From: Desulfuromonadales bacterium
GTDB taxonomy: Bacteria; Desulfobacterota; Desulfuromonadia; Desulfuromonadales; BM103
NCBI GenBank assembly: GCA_030145205.1
Contig: JAQYVZ010000002.1
Coordinates: 124,001 to 188,000, forward strand
Direction of reading: 5' to 3'
DNA: 64,000 bases
The notes beneath the pieces are model-generated. The model saw only the letters and a program-made list of their open reading frames with translations. It did not search any database and was not told where the DNA came from. The translations under genes and the position numbers were made by a program. Positions 16,434 to 25,964 of the stretch are shown here, one piece after another; position 1 is the first letter of the stretch, and each line of letters starts with the position of its first letter.

Positions 16434-17869
16434 TAGGCCTTCAATCGCTCAAAAAAAGCGAGGATATCGGAACGATGCTGCCAGTTCCTGATAAATCGAT
16501 TGACATCTTTTTCCCGGGCACGGGAAAAGCCTGCTTTTCTTTTGTGCTGTCTCATGCTGTCAAGATCGATCAACCATGGTTCCTTGTTCCGGATAATGAT
16601 ATTGGTGGCCTTCATATCTCCATGGCTGATCATCAAGGATTCAAGCGTTGCAAAAAGACGAATGATCAGTTGGGCCGTCCTTGATTTATCTTCGGTACCG
16701 GCCGTTTGAAAATAATGTAAGGCATCCTCTCCACTCAGATATTCACAGACAAAATACGCTTTATTCCGGAAAGGCCCGAACCGTCGTTCCTTCATCGCAA
16801 TAGGTCGGCAAGTCTTGATCCCGTTTGTCATTAAAAGGTGTGCGTTTCGCCATGACATGTCTGCCCGGGTTTTTTTAAATGCACGTCTCAGGGCATGGCC
16901 CATGTTTTTCATATTGTAGCGCTTCACCACCAGTTCGAGGCCATCAATGGTACAGCGGACAACGGTCGCAGTATTGCCGGCCTTGAGAATTTTGTTGTCG
17001 GAGTCATGAAACACCGCATCCGGGTTCTCCAAAAAAGCGGCCATTGCCGGTGTATAATGACTGCGCTGACACAGCATAAAATCGGAAAACGATTTTCTGC
17101 AGAGAATCTGGGTAGAGTTCCGATAAATTTTTTTCAGATATCTGTTCACCGTACGTTGTCGACTGGTCTCCATTAACGTTTCAAGCTTCGCAGCAATCTC
17201 AGGGGTCTTCCCAAAATCGCGACGACTGTTTCTATAAACATCAACCAGATCGTGATAAAAAGTTTCGTCCGGCATGTTCAGCTTACTCAAAAGAATGGAC
17301 AAATTTTCCAGACTTGTCTCTGCATCCAGAGGCTTGTCACGAACCTTTTTCACGGCCGACCCGTCAATCGCGTAGAGGGTCTCTTCTTTTAATAAAAAAT
17401 TATTGGGGTGCAGGTCAGTATGCATGATACCGTTTTCATGCATCCGACCGACAAACTCGACCAGCGCCCGGAGGGATGCTTGGTACGATACGACCAGCGA
17501 TTCACATTTGAAAATCGTTTCAAGATCAATCGACGACTCAATGTACTCAAAAACCAGGACATGAGCGTTGATATCATGACAGTATTCAGAATGTAAAATC
17601 GATGCCGTTGGCAACCGCAGCTGCCGGAACAGGTCATAGCCGTCAAGCTCCTTTTTGACGTGGACCTGATACCGGAACGGTTTGAAAAAAAACTTTGCCA
17701 CGACCGGTTGGCCATTGCAGGTCCCTGAAAACACCGCGCGCCTGCCAGGAACAAATCGCAGAACTGCGTCGCAGGTCAAACGGACATTGTTTTGGTTCAG
17801 CCGCAGGTCAAAAGGAAGCGACAACTGTTCACGACCGATGACAATGCTTTTCGTCTTTGATGAGTCCAT
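16433..17869 (-). CDS. Tandem double kinase of the LPS core cluster
   Basis: A 478-residue protein with two complete kinase-fold domains. Domain 1: VVAKFFFKPF (Lys, near 59), LVFEYIES hinge, catalytic loop MHTDLHPNN (149-157) and YAIDGSAV (166-173). Domain 2: LVVKRYNMKN (near 316), FVCEYLSGED hinge, SHGDMKATN (415-423) and WLIDLDSM (432-439). Both keep their catalytic residues, so it may phosphorylate two core positions, or one domain may regulate the other. It starts 3 bases after the waaP stop. From memory, Pseudomonas core clusters also have several kinase genes after waaG-waaP, so the layout may be ancestral. Confidence 0.88.
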   Translation of the reverse strand: MDSSKTKSIVIGREQLSLPFDLRLNQNNVRLTCDAVLRFVPGRRAVFSGTCNGQPVVAKFFFKPFRYQVHVKKELDGYDLFRQLRLPTASILHSEYCHDINAHVLVFEYIESSIDLETIFKCESLVVSYQASLRALVEFVGRMHENGIMHTDLHPNNFLLKEETLYAIDGSAVKKVRDKPLDAETSLENLSILLSKLNMPDETFYHDLVDVYRNSRRDFGKTPEIAAKLETLMETSRQRTVNRYLKKIYRNSTQILCRKSFSDFMLCQRSHYTPAMAAFLENPDAVFHDSDNKILKAGNTATVVRCTIDGLELVVKRYNMKNMGHALRRAFKKTRADMSWRNAHLLMTNGIKTCRPIAMKERRFGPFRNKAYFVCEYLSGEDALHYFQTAGTEDKSRTAQLIIRLFATLESLMISHGDMKATNIIIRNKEPWLIDLDSMRQHKRKAGFSRAREKDVNRFIRNWQHRSDILAFFERLKA

Positions 17870-17872
17870 GAC

Positions 17873-18697
17873 CTACCACAGAGCCGGTGGATTTTTGTGA
17901 AATTCTTTTTTATACAGCTGCACAGCGCGCCGTTTAACGATCCACCAGAAAAACCGGTTGTTTGCGATAGACATTTCACCTGAAGTATTGTGGTAGAGAC
18001 CAGCAAAATACAACAGGTCTTCTTTGCTGAGACCGATATCCATACTTGAGAACAACAGCCCCGAAACGTCCTTGACACGCCACCGCCATGGCGCTTTCTT
18101 CCGGATCTGCACACGATGCAGATCAATCAGAAAGAGTCGGATATGATCAGGGTCAATCTGCTCACCACCCTTTGAAATATCGAGCAGAAAGTGACAGATA
18201 TAAAAATCTCTATGGTTCAGGCCATTTTCATGAATGGTCCTGGCAATCTGCGCTACTTTCGTGATGATTGCTTTCTTAACCTCAGGGGGTGGAGATTGAG
18301 TTGCCCAGTCTTTGCATAATGTTTCAAGGCTGACCGTATCTTTAAGTTCATCCGTTATAACAAAGGATTTTATCTGGCCCGGATTCCAGCCTGTTTTTCC
18401 ATATCCCACCAGCGGAGTTGTTTCAATCCCAAGACTGTCCAGCTTTTGAATAGCACGCCATTCGCTCTGGGCACTCAGAACCGGTGGACGGCGGAACTGC
18501 AACAGGTTTTTGATGATTTTTTTCCACCCGACTCCGCTGTGAAATTTCCCGTAGTAATATTTTCCGTCTAACTCGAAACGAAGGGTCCTTCTCCCATCCT
18601 TCTCCCTGTAGACATCGCCGTCAATGGTAAACAGCGTCTCCAGCGCCTCCTCCTCGGTTTGCCAGTATTTCGCCCATTCTTTTGGTAAACAAATCAT
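17873..18697 (-). CDS. waaP: LPS core heptose(I) kinase
   Basis: A 274-residue RfaP/WaaP kinase, which phosphorylates heptose I of the inner core; in Gram-negatives this charge crosslinks LPS through divalent cations. Visible: LRFELDGKYYYGKFHSGVGW, FVITDELKDTVSLE, the RfaP-specific loop NGLNHRDFYICHFLLD (about 157-172) and LFLIDLHRVQ. Length is typical. The ATG overlaps the waaG stop (ATGA), as in other waaG-waaP pairs. Confidence 0.96.
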   Translation of the reverse strand: MICLPKEWAKYWQTEEEALETLFTIDGDVYREKDGRRTLRFELDGKYYYGKFHSGVGWKKIIKNLLQFRRPPVLSAQSEWRAIQKLDSLGIETTPLVGYGKTGWNPGQIKSFVITDELKDTVSLETLCKDWATQSPPPEVKKAIITKVAQIARTIHENGLNHRDFYICHFLLDISKGGEQIDPDHIRLFLIDLHRVQIRKKAPWRWRVKDVSGLLFSSMDIGLSKEDLLYFAGLYHNTSGEMSIANNRFFWWIVKRRAVQLYKKEFHKNPPALW

Positions 18698-19821
18698 GAT
18701 GCCACCTTTTCAATAATATCAACTGCTTTTTGGGCGCAACTGAAAACATCTGTTCTATCGATGTAAGCCTTTGCATTATCACGAAACGTATCGGCATCAC
18801 GAGACGTGAGCACCGACAATAATGCCGCATCAAGAGCCTGCTGCTCAAAAGGCGATGGAATCACGAAGCCGGCATTTGCATCTACCACATGAAAAGCATA
18901 GCCGCAGCTGGCCGTCGTTATCACGGGCAGGTGCGCAGTCAAAGCTTCCACAAGGACCAATCCTGCATTTTCAATAGAAGCAGGATGGAGCAAAAGATCC
19001 GATGCCATGAGGAGGTTTGGCACATCCTTTCTTGCCCCGAGAAACGTGACGTTATCAGCCACCCCATTTTTTTTCGCCAGTTTTTGATACGATTTGGGAT
19101 TATCCCCACCCGCGACAAAGAGGGCTGTCTGCCCTAACAGGTCGGCAGGCAAGGAAGAGAGCGCCCTGATTGCTCTCGCCACCCCTTTGATTTTAAAATT
19201 TGAACAGACCATTAAAATGAGAGTTTTATCCGGATCAACCCCTAATTGCTTTCTTTTCTGTGCGCGCACCTCATCATAATCTGCAGGCGGAATACACGCT
19301 TTTGAAATACCCGGCGGCAATATGTGAAAACGATCAACCGCCGTCTGATAAAACTGATTATAAAAATCGGTTTGCCATGTTGATAATGTAAGAATCTGGG
19401 TTTTTGAGTCTTTACTGAATACTGCAGCCTCCAGAGACATCAAGGCACGATAGCGGCGGGTCATGCGAGAGAAAAAGCTACGGCGCTTCATTTTGGCTGC
19501 ATATGATGCATCCGCGGCAAAGTACAAATCCAGCCCCGGCATTTTATTAAAGCCGATAACTGCATCATAGGCTTTCTTTTGTATTAGTTCGTTGACCTTT
19601 TGTGCAAAGGAGAGGTAGCGCCGATGATTGGACCACCCTGAGACAGGGACAATGTGTACGTTTAAACCTGCCGGGCTATCCCCATCCCATGACATGGTAT
19701 ACACATCGACATCATAGCCTCGCTTGACACACTCTTTGGAAATGTTCGCAAAGTCCAGCTGCAACCCTCCAAAAGGGAAGAATTTGAACAAACAGAAGGC
19801 CAGTTTTATTTTTTTATTCAT
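18694..19821 (-). CDS. waaG: LPS core glucosyltransferase I (GT4 family)
   Basis: A 375-residue GT-B glycosyltransferase that adds the first hexose to heptose II. Visible: KLAFCLFKFFPFGGLQLDF at the N-terminus (typical RfaG), YDAVIGFNKMPGLD, ILPPGISKACIPPADY, VCSNFKIKGV, and the donor-site block HPASIENAGLVLVEALTAHLPVI. No Shine-Dalgarno is visible before the ATG at 19821, and the 150 bases to waaF are non-coding. It heads the operon with waaP and two further kinase genes. Confidence 0.95.
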   Translation of the reverse strand: MNKKIKLAFCLFKFFPFGGLQLDFANISKECVKRGYDVDVYTMSWDGDSPAGLNVHIVPVSGWSNHRRYLSFAQKVNELIQKKAYDAVIGFNKMPGLDLYFAADASYAAKMKRRSFFSRMTRRYRALMSLEAAVFSKDSKTQILTLSTWQTDFYNQFYQTAVDRFHILPPGISKACIPPADYDEVRAQKRKQLGVDPDKTLILMVCSNFKIKGVARAIRALSSLPADLLGQTALFVAGGDNPKSYQKLAKKNGVADNVTFLGARKDVPNLLMASDLLLHPASIENAGLVLVEALTAHLPVITTASCGYAFHVVDANAGFVIPSPFEQQALDAALLSVLTSRDADTFRDNAKAYIDRTDVFSCAQKAVDIIEKVAS

Positions 19822-19971
19822 TGACGTTATTGTATAAGATTGAGTGATAATCTACCGAAATGAAATGCTATTTTTCAGACAGAGCACGTTGTCGCCATCC
19901 AGAAAGTCTCGTTGTTGCCTGGTCTGACCAAGCAGCCCCTGACATATACGGCGATCATAGAAGAAAAGTAA

Positions 19972-21042
19972 CTATCGAGAACAGTCCCTTTTCAAATCAA
20001 GAAGTTCTGTCGCCGCCAAGACAACTTGATCCGCAGTAACATCCAACATGCAATGATGGTCAATTGGACAGGTCCGCTTCAAGCAGGGGGCACATTCAGC
20101 TCCGGAGTGAACGACCTTGGCACAGCGTGCATAAGGATAAGTCGTCTTATGGTCCGTCGGGCCGAAAATCGCAACCGTCGGCACATCGAAGGCCGCAGCA
20201 ATATGCATCGGCCCTGAGTCGTTGCTGATCGCCAGGCAGCTCTTGCCGATTACAGCCATCATCTCACGGACCGTGGTCTTGCCAACCAGGTTGACAGACG
20301 GACAGGACAGCTGCTGCTCGATGTCCGTACCAATGGCCGCCTCCCCAGGGCCACCCACCACGACAACACCAACATCCAGTTTTTTGGCCAGTTGATTGCC
20401 GACCTCGGCAAAGCGTTCAGGATACCAGCGCTTGGCCGATCCATAAGCTGCCCCCGGGTTCAACACCAACCAACGCTGAAAACTTGACAGGTCAAACGCT
20501 CTCTTTTCCTCCTCGGCGGTCAGTTCCAGGGTCGGTGGCAAGTCACTCCCGCAAAGGCCGAAGGCTTTGAGCATCTCGAGATAATGTCGAGAATGGTGAA
20601 GCCGCTTGATGCCGTCTGTCAGGGGCGTCTTGTGAGTCAACAAGATCCCGCGCAGATCCGTTTTAAAGCCGGCCCGCACCGGGACACCGGCCCCAAAAGC
20701 AAGCAAAGCCGCCTCAAATGCCTTCTGAAACAGGATCGCCACATCGAAGTCTTCCCGGCGAAGCTCCCGGATAAACCGGCGCAAACCGCCCAACCCCTTG
20801 TGACGCCCGGACTTTTCGTAGACCAGCACGCGATCGCACCAGGGGTGATGTGTAAACAACTGGGCAACCAGCGGGTTGGCGGCCACCACGATCTCGGCAT
20901 CCGGCCAGGTCTGTCGTACCACGCCGAGTGCCGGAGTCATCATCACGCCATCACCGATCCAGTTGGTCGCACGGATCAGGACTTTACCTGGTGTTTTGTC
21001 GGCAAGGCTGCGGCTACGACTCGTCAAGGGGCATCGCCTCAT
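19972..21042 (-). CDS. waaF: LPS heptosyltransferase II (GT9 family)
   Basis: A GT9 enzyme of 356 residues that adds the second heptose. Visible: [19 protein letters not shown] (near 20-38), the WaaF signature, [63 protein letters not shown] and a C-terminal [16 protein letters not shown]. The ATG at 21042 lies inside the Trm112-like gene (29-base overlap); a TTG precedes it. It is the last gene of the long lipid A operon. Confidence 0.95.
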   Translation of the reverse strand: MRRCPLTSRSRSLADKTPGKVLIRATNWIGDGVMMTPALGVVRQTWPDAEIVVAANPLVAQLFTHHPWCDRVLVYEKSGRHKGLGGLRRFIRELRREDFDVAILFQKAFEAALLAFGAGVPVRAGFKTDLRGILLTHKTPLTDGIKRLHHSRHYLEMLKAFGLCGSDLPPTLELTAEEEKRAFDLSSFQRWLVLNPGAAYGSAKRWYPERFAEVGNQLAKKLDVGVVVVGGPGEAAIGTDIEQQLSCPSVNLVGKTTVREMMAVIGKSCLAISNDSGPMHIAAAFDVPTVAIFGPTDHKTTYPYARCAKVVHSGAECAPCLKRTCPIDHHCMLDVTADQVVLAATELLDLKRDCSR

Positions 21043-21190
21043 CAATCAGCATCACCGGAATGTCATCCCGAATCGGATAGACCAATTGACAAGCCCGACA
21101 GACAATACCCTGGGGCTCAACCAGCTCGACTGGTCCTTTACATTGCGGACAAGCCAGAATCTGCAGCAATTCATCATTCACATTTTTCAT
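21014..21190 (-). CDS. Trm112-like zinc-ribbon protein
   Basis: A 58-residue protein translated by hand: begins [20 protein letters not shown], has a second Cys pair ([18 protein letters not shown]) and ends MPLDES. The CxxC...CxxC spacing and the YPI.DDIPVML block are typical of the Trm112/YcaR family, which often lies beside lpxK and kdsB. Eukaryotic Trm112 is a methyltransferase partner; the bacterial role is less clear. It overlaps lpxK by 17 bases and waaF by 29, so translation of the three is probably coupled. Confidence 0.9.
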   Translation of the reverse strand: MKNVNDELLQILACPQCKGPVELVEPQGIVCRACQLVYPIRDDIPVMLIDEAMPLDES

Positions 21191-22262
21191 GGTTCACCTT
21201 GTTCACAATCCCCTGTAGTTGGTCGACTAAAGGGGCATCATCCAAGAAGTCGAGTTCAAGCTGTGTCACATAGCAGTTTTTTTGCCAGCTCAGGCCGGCA
21301 AGCTTCACAGCGTCCTTTTCAGTCGTTATCAGGAAGTCCGCAGCGGCAGCTTGCTCTTCAAGCTGTGCAACCGTCTGCTGATCATAAGCGTAATGGTCCT
21401 TAAAAGAATGTGTCGCTTGCAAAGTAACCCCCGCATCTGCAAGCGCCTGGTAAAACTGCTCCGGTGCAGCGATGCCGGCAAAAGCAAAACCGTGTTGTCC
21501 GCGCAGGGCCTGCAGAGTTGTAGCGCTGCCATGCAGACTAGACACATGATCCGCCAGCCGGTGACTGGCCCGACACAGGGGGAGCTCAGTCGTGAACGAT
21601 TCCGGCTGTTCTCGATTGACACGGGTCAGCACTAACAAGTCCGCACGCGACAGAGATGCCCTTTTCTCGCGCAGCAGACCGGCGGGCAACAAATGGCCAT
21701 TACCGAGCGGCCGGGCAGCATCCAGCAAGACAATATTCAAATCTCTGGCGACCTGGCGATGCTGAAACGCGTCATCCAGCACCACGACATCGACAGTCAT
21801 ATCCCGCTCAAGCAACTGCAGGGCGTCCTTTCTGCTCGGTGAGATATACACCGGCGTCTGCGGGTGCTTGAATGAAAGCAGGTATGGCTCGTCACCACAG
21901 ACTGAAGCCCCCATCTGCGGCCCGCTCCCTGAGGAAACGACACCGACTTTACCCGTAAAGCTGCCACCGTAACCACGACTGACCACGACCGCCTTCACTC
22001 CATGATTTGCAAACCAATGCAGCAGGAAGTCGACAAATGGCGTCTTACCGGTACCGCCAGCGGCAATGTTGCCAACGGCAACCACCGATAAACGGTTCTT
22101 GTAGACCGGAAAGAAACCGAACCGGTAAAGCTGATTACGGAGAAAAATCACCCCGCCATAGATCCAGCTCAAACCGACCAGAGCGACAAAGAGCAGCCTC
22201 TCCAGCGCATTGGCAGGCCCGGAGAGGACCAGTCTTCGATGGAACTGTTCGAGACGTGCCAT
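21174..22262 (-). CDS. lpxK: Tetraacyldisaccharide 4'-kinase
   Basis: A 362-residue LpxK, which phosphorylates the 4' position of the lipid A disaccharide on the inner-membrane cytoplasmic face. Visible: an N-terminal membrane-associated helix ([19 protein letters not shown]), the P-loop [15 protein letters not shown] (near 63-77), [27 protein letters not shown], and [13 protein letters not shown]. One base separates it from waaA. Confidence 0.96.
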   Translation of the reverse strand: MARLEQFHRRLVLSGPANALERLLFVALVGLSWIYGGVIFLRNQLYRFGFFPVYKNRLSVVAVGNIAAGGTGKTPFVDFLLHWFANHGVKAVVVSRGYGGSFTGKVGVVSSGSGPQMGASVCGDEPYLLSFKHPQTPVYISPSRKDALQLLERDMTVDVVVLDDAFQHRQVARDLNIVLLDAARPLGNGHLLPAGLLREKRASLSRADLLVLTRVNREQPESFTTELPLCRASHRLADHVSSLHGSATTLQALRGQHGFAFAGIAAPEQFYQALADAGVTLQATHSFKDHYAYDQQTVAQLEEQAAAADFLITTEKDAVKLAGLSWQKNCYVTQLELDFLDDAPLVDQLQGIVNKVNHEKCE

Positions 22263-22263
22263 T

Positions 22264-23556
22264 TCAGGCCCCTGTCAGCTCTTCAATTTTCGTCATAGTG
22301 AGCTTGGTGGCGCCAACATTACGACTGATCAACTGCTGACCAGCCTGACCCATTTTCTGGCGAAGGTTCCTGTCGTGCCGCAACTGTTCAAGCAATTGGC
22401 GCAATTCCCGTATATCGGCGACCATGTAGCCGCCGCCAGCATCCAGAACCAGTTGCGAGATCTCCTGAAAATTGAACATATGCGGGCCAAACAGGACCGG
22501 CTTGCCAAGGCAGGAGGGTTCAAGAATATTATGCCCCCCCGTGGGGACCAAGCTGCCACCGACAAAGACGACTTCAGCAATGGCATAAAAATCTTTCAGT
22601 TCGCCAACCGTGTCAACCAGCAGAACCTGACAATGCTCTGGAAGATCCCGCGCATGCTCCAATTCGGAACGTAAGGCAAAAGGGATACCCGCGCTGCTGA
22701 GAAGTTCGGCGACCGCACTGCAACGACTCGGATGACGCGGCGCAAGAATCATGAAACTTGGCAAGCCATTCTCATGGAACCGACGGTGACAATCGATCAG
22801 CTGTTCAGGTTCACCACTGCGGGTTGACCCGGCGACCCAGACAAAGTGATTTTCCAGCAAACCGGTTTCACCCAGTTGGGCAGCAAAAGAGTTCTGATCG
22901 AGAGGCTCAACGCCTAAGTCGAATTTCATATTGCCGGTGACATGAATCCGATCAACCGGAGCCCCGATTTTCCGGATGCGCCGGGCGCTGACGACATCCT
23001 GCACGCAGATCACCGAAAAACTTTTCAGCAACCCGGAAACAACATTACGGACCAGAAGATAGCGGGAAAATGATTTTCTCGAAATCCGGCCATTTGCCAA
23101 AATAAGCGGAATGTTTTTTTCACGGGCACAACGGATAAAGTTTGGCCAGATTTCCGTTTCAATAATCACGATCGCAGCTGGTTTGATGCGTCCCAGAGTC
23201 CGATTAACGATGGAAGGGAGATCAAATGGGAAAAAAACCACCAGATCAGCCTCAGCAACATCTCGCGCTATCTGGTTTCCCGTAAACGTCATGCAGGACA
23301 GCACGATTTTGATAGCAGGGTCACTCTGCTTCAGCGCACGAATCAACGGTTGCGAAGCTCTGACTTCGCCCACAGAAACTGCATGGACCCAAAAGACCCG
23401 ACTGCCATTCAGAGATTCGACCGCCTTCTTCGGCAGGAATCCCATACGTTCCCGCAAACTTCCCAGGGTGTCGCCGTAGGGGAGGCCTTTAATAAGAGCA
23501 ACGGGCAGCAGAAACGGGCTGACCAGCAGAAGTAGCAGGTTATACAGCAGATGCAC
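22264..23556 (-). CDS. waaA: Kdo transferase (GT30)
   Basis: A 430-residue membrane-anchored Kdo transferase that attaches Kdo to lipid IVA. Visible: hydrophobic N-terminus (LLYNLLLLLVSPFLLPVAL), WVHAVSVGEVRAS, IIETEIWPNFIR, LANGRISRKSF, WVAGSTRSGE, LVDTVGELKDFYAIAEVVFVG and GHNILEPSCLGKPVLFGPH. Whether it adds one or two Kdo residues cannot be read from sequence. It overlaps the upstream DUF374 gene by 17 bases. Confidence 0.96.
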   Translation of the reverse strand: MHLLYNLLLLLVSPFLLPVALIKGLPYGDTLGSLRERMGFLPKKAVESLNGSRVFWVHAVSVGEVRASQPLIRALKQSDPAIKIVLSCMTFTGNQIARDVAEADLVVFFPFDLPSIVNRTLGRIKPAAIVIIETEIWPNFIRCAREKNIPLILANGRISRKSFSRYLLVRNVVSGLLKSFSVICVQDVVSARRIRKIGAPVDRIHVTGNMKFDLGVEPLDQNSFAAQLGETGLLENHFVWVAGSTRSGEPEQLIDCHRRFHENGLPSFMILAPRHPSRCSAVAELLSSAGIPFALRSELEHARDLPEHCQVLLVDTVGELKDFYAIAEVVFVGGSLVPTGGHNILEPSCLGKPVLFGPHMFNFQEISQLVLDAGGGYMVADIRELRQLLEQLRHDRNLRQKMGQAGQQLISRNVGATKLTMTKIEELTGA

Positions 23557-24217
23557 CCTTCGCCTCCAGCCTGGCTATCGCCTTTTGTTGGTTCAATGTC
23601 ATCGCTTTCTGCACTCGGTCACGAAACACGTCGACCCCTTCTGTCTTATCAAAATAAACCGGCTCACCGAAAGAAAATACGCCTTGTCCAAACGGCAGGG
23701 GCAACAGGAACTTGTCCCATGACGCAAACCGCTTACCACGACTGCAGACAAATGCCATCGGTACGACCGGCCGTCCCGTCAGACGAGCCAACTGGATCAG
23801 ACCGTCTTTCAGCTCGTGCCGTGGTCCCTTTGGACCATCCGGCGTAATCACGAGATCAACCTGTTCTTCTCCCAGCGCAACCAGGCTGCGGAACGCCGCC
23901 CGACCGCCGCGCGAGGAAGAACCACGCACCGTTCCCTGTCCGAACCGCTGAATGGTCCGCGCAATCAGTTCGCCATCCTTTGAAGCGCTGATCAGGATCT
24001 TCGCGCCCGGCCCCCGGTATCCGTACACCATCAGCAGCAGTTGCTCGTGCCAGAAGGCCAAGACAACGTATTTCCCGGTCTGCCAGATGGCCTCGACATG
24101 TTCCATTCCCAGATAATCGAAGCGTGTCAAACGACCGATCAGCCGGATCAGCCCCGCCGCCAAAGGAGGCGCAATAGCAAGGAGCAAACGATCTTTAAAG
24201 CGTGGTTTCCTGGGCAT
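23540..24217 (-). CDS. DUF374 family acyltransferase-like protein
   Basis: A 225-residue DUF374 (LPLAT-like) protein. Visible: VVLAFWHEQLLLMVYGY, which carries the HxxxxM variant of the acyltransferase motif, ISASKDGELIARTIQRFG, GSSSRGGRAAFRSLVAL, ITPDGPKGPRHELKDG and VPMAFVCS. DUF374 proteins commonly sit between msbA and waaA in delta- and epsilonproteobacteria and probably act on lipid A or a precursor. No LpxL/LpxM homologue was seen in the window, so this may supply a secondary acylation; that is inference. Confidence 0.88.
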   Translation of the reverse strand: MPRKPRFKDRLLLAIAPPLAAGLIRLIGRLTRFDYLGMEHVEAIWQTGKYVVLAFWHEQLLLMVYGYRGPGAKILISASKDGELIARTIQRFGQGTVRGSSSRGGRAAFRSLVALGEEQVDLVITPDGPKGPRHELKDGLIQLARLTGRPVVPMAFVCSRGKRFASWDKFLLPLPFGQGVFSFGEPVYFDKTEGVDVFRDRVQKAMTLNQQKAIARLEAKGASAV

Positions 24218-24218
24218 A

Positions 24219-25964
24219 TCACTTCAACTGAGACTCATAAAGGCGTTTATAAAGGCCGTCCTGGTTGAGCAGCTCCTGGTGCGTTCCGGATTCACCGATG
24301 CGGCCATTGTCCAGCACAAGAATGCGATCCGCAGAGATGACGGTCGACAGCCGATGGGCAATCACAAAAGTCGTCCGTCCTTGCATCAGATTCGCCAGCG
24401 CTTTTTGCACCATCGCCTCGCTTTCGGTGTCGAGAGCACTCGTTGCTTCATCCAGCAGCAGGACCGGAGCGTCGGCGAGGATCGCACGGGCGATTGCAAT
24501 CCGCTGACGCTGTCCACCGGAGAGACGCACACCCCGGTCACCAACCACGGTGTCGAAACCATCTTGCAGGTTGTCGATAAACTGCTCTGCATATGCCTTG
24601 CGTGTCGCCTCGCGCAACTCCTCATCCGAAGCCTCGGGATAACCATAGCAGATATTGTCGCGCAGGCTGCCATTGAACAGGAAGGTTTCCTGGTCGACCA
24701 AGGCCAGGTTGCTGCGAAGACTTTGCTGGGTCAGGTCGTTAAGGTCATGACCATCCAGATAAATATGTCCTGTGGTCGGCTCATAAAAACGGCTCAGTAA
24801 GGCAATCAACGTCGACTTGCCGGCACCGCTCGGTCCAACAATCGCAACCGTCTCTCCCGGAGTCACCTCCAGGTTGAAGTCGTCAAGAACCGTTTCCTCA
24901 CCATACGTGAAGTCGACCTTGTCAAAAGTCACCGCACCTTGTGCACGGCCGATTTGGAGAGCCTGAGGTTTGTCGACAATCTCGTTCGGCTCATCCATGA
25001 TATCAAACACCCGCTCCCCAGCAGCCATTGCCTGCTGCAGCTGGTTATTGACTTTGACCAGCTTCTTGAAGGGTGCGTACATCAGCAAAATGGCGGTCAA
25101 CACCGAGAACAGCTCGCCCTGGGTCATGGCCCCTTCGATTGCACGCGACAAGCCGTACCAGAGAATGGCAGCGACTCCGAATGAGGTGATAATTTCCGTC
25201 ACCGGCGAGGAGCTGGAATCGTATTTGTAGACTTTTTTCAAAAACTTGTAATAGGAGAAGTTAGACTGCTTGAAATTATCGACTTCGCGCTCTTCCGAGC
25301 AGAACGACTTGATCACTTTAATACCGGAAAACGATTGCTCGAGCACGGCAGACAGTTGCCCCATGGCGTGCTGACCACGCTTTGTATAAGCCTTGATTTT
25401 CTTGCCGACATAAACGGTCGGCCCACCAATCACTGGCAGAACCAGCATCGCCACAAGTGTCATTTTCCAGTCAGTGTACAGGGCAATCGACGCCAACCCG
25501 ATCAGAGTAAAAACATCCTTTACGACCTCAACCAGGACACTGCTGACTGTCGACTGCATAACATTGACATCATTAAGCACACGCGACATCAAGACACCGA
25601 TCGACGTTTTTGCATAAAACCGCATCGGCAGGTAAAGCAGCTTGGCATACATAGTGTTGCGCAGATCCTGCAGAACCAGCTGGCCAGCGGTTTTGATGAA
25701 ATAACGCTGGATATACATGGAGACCCCTTTAAAGGTCGCCAGACCGATCACGATATACGGAACAAGGCGAGCCAACTCGGTATCGCCGGCAATAATCAAA
25801 CGGTCGATAAACGGCTGAACCAGCTTGGCCATCGCCGCATCTGTGCTTGCCACACCAATCGAGGCGATCATGGAGATAGCAATCCGGCCCTTGTACGGCT
25901 TGACGTAACCGAGTAGCCGCCGCAGGGTCGTAAATTGTCTGCCTTGCGGCTTATCTTGGGTCAT
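24219..25964 (-). CDS. msbA: Lipid A export ABC transporter (MsbA)
   Basis: A 581-residue half-transporter: six-helix membrane domain in the first about 310 residues, then an ATPase with Walker A VGPSGAGKSTLIALL (near 373), Q-loop DQETFLF, signature VRLSGGQRQRIAIARAI and Walker B VLLLDEATSALD. It flips core-lipid A across the inner membrane as a homodimer. It overlaps lpxB by 14 bases and precedes DUF374 and waaA, the usual context of MsbA in this group. Confidence 0.95.
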   Translation of the reverse strand: MTQDKPQGRQFTTLRRLLGYVKPYKGRIAISMIASIGVASTDAAMAKLVQPFIDRLIIAGDTELARLVPYIVIGLATFKGVSMYIQRYFIKTAGQLVLQDLRNTMYAKLLYLPMRFYAKTSIGVLMSRVLNDVNVMQSTVSSVLVEVVKDVFTLIGLASIALYTDWKMTLVAMLVLPVIGGPTVYVGKKIKAYTKRGQHAMGQLSAVLEQSFSGIKVIKSFCSEEREVDNFKQSNFSYYKFLKKVYKYDSSSSPVTEIITSFGVAAILWYGLSRAIEGAMTQGELFSVLTAILLMYAPFKKLVKVNNQLQQAMAAGERVFDIMDEPNEIVDKPQALQIGRAQGAVTFDKVDFTYGEETVLDDFNLEVTPGETVAIVGPSGAGKSTLIALLSRFYEPTTGHIYLDGHDLNDLTQQSLRSNLALVDQETFLFNGSLRDNICYGYPEASDEELREATRKAYAEQFIDNLQDGFDTVVGDRGVRLSGGQRQRIAIARAILADAPVLLLDEATSALDTESEAMVQKALANLMQGRTTFVIAHRLSTVISADRILVLDNGRIGESGTHQELLNQDGLYKRLYESQLK

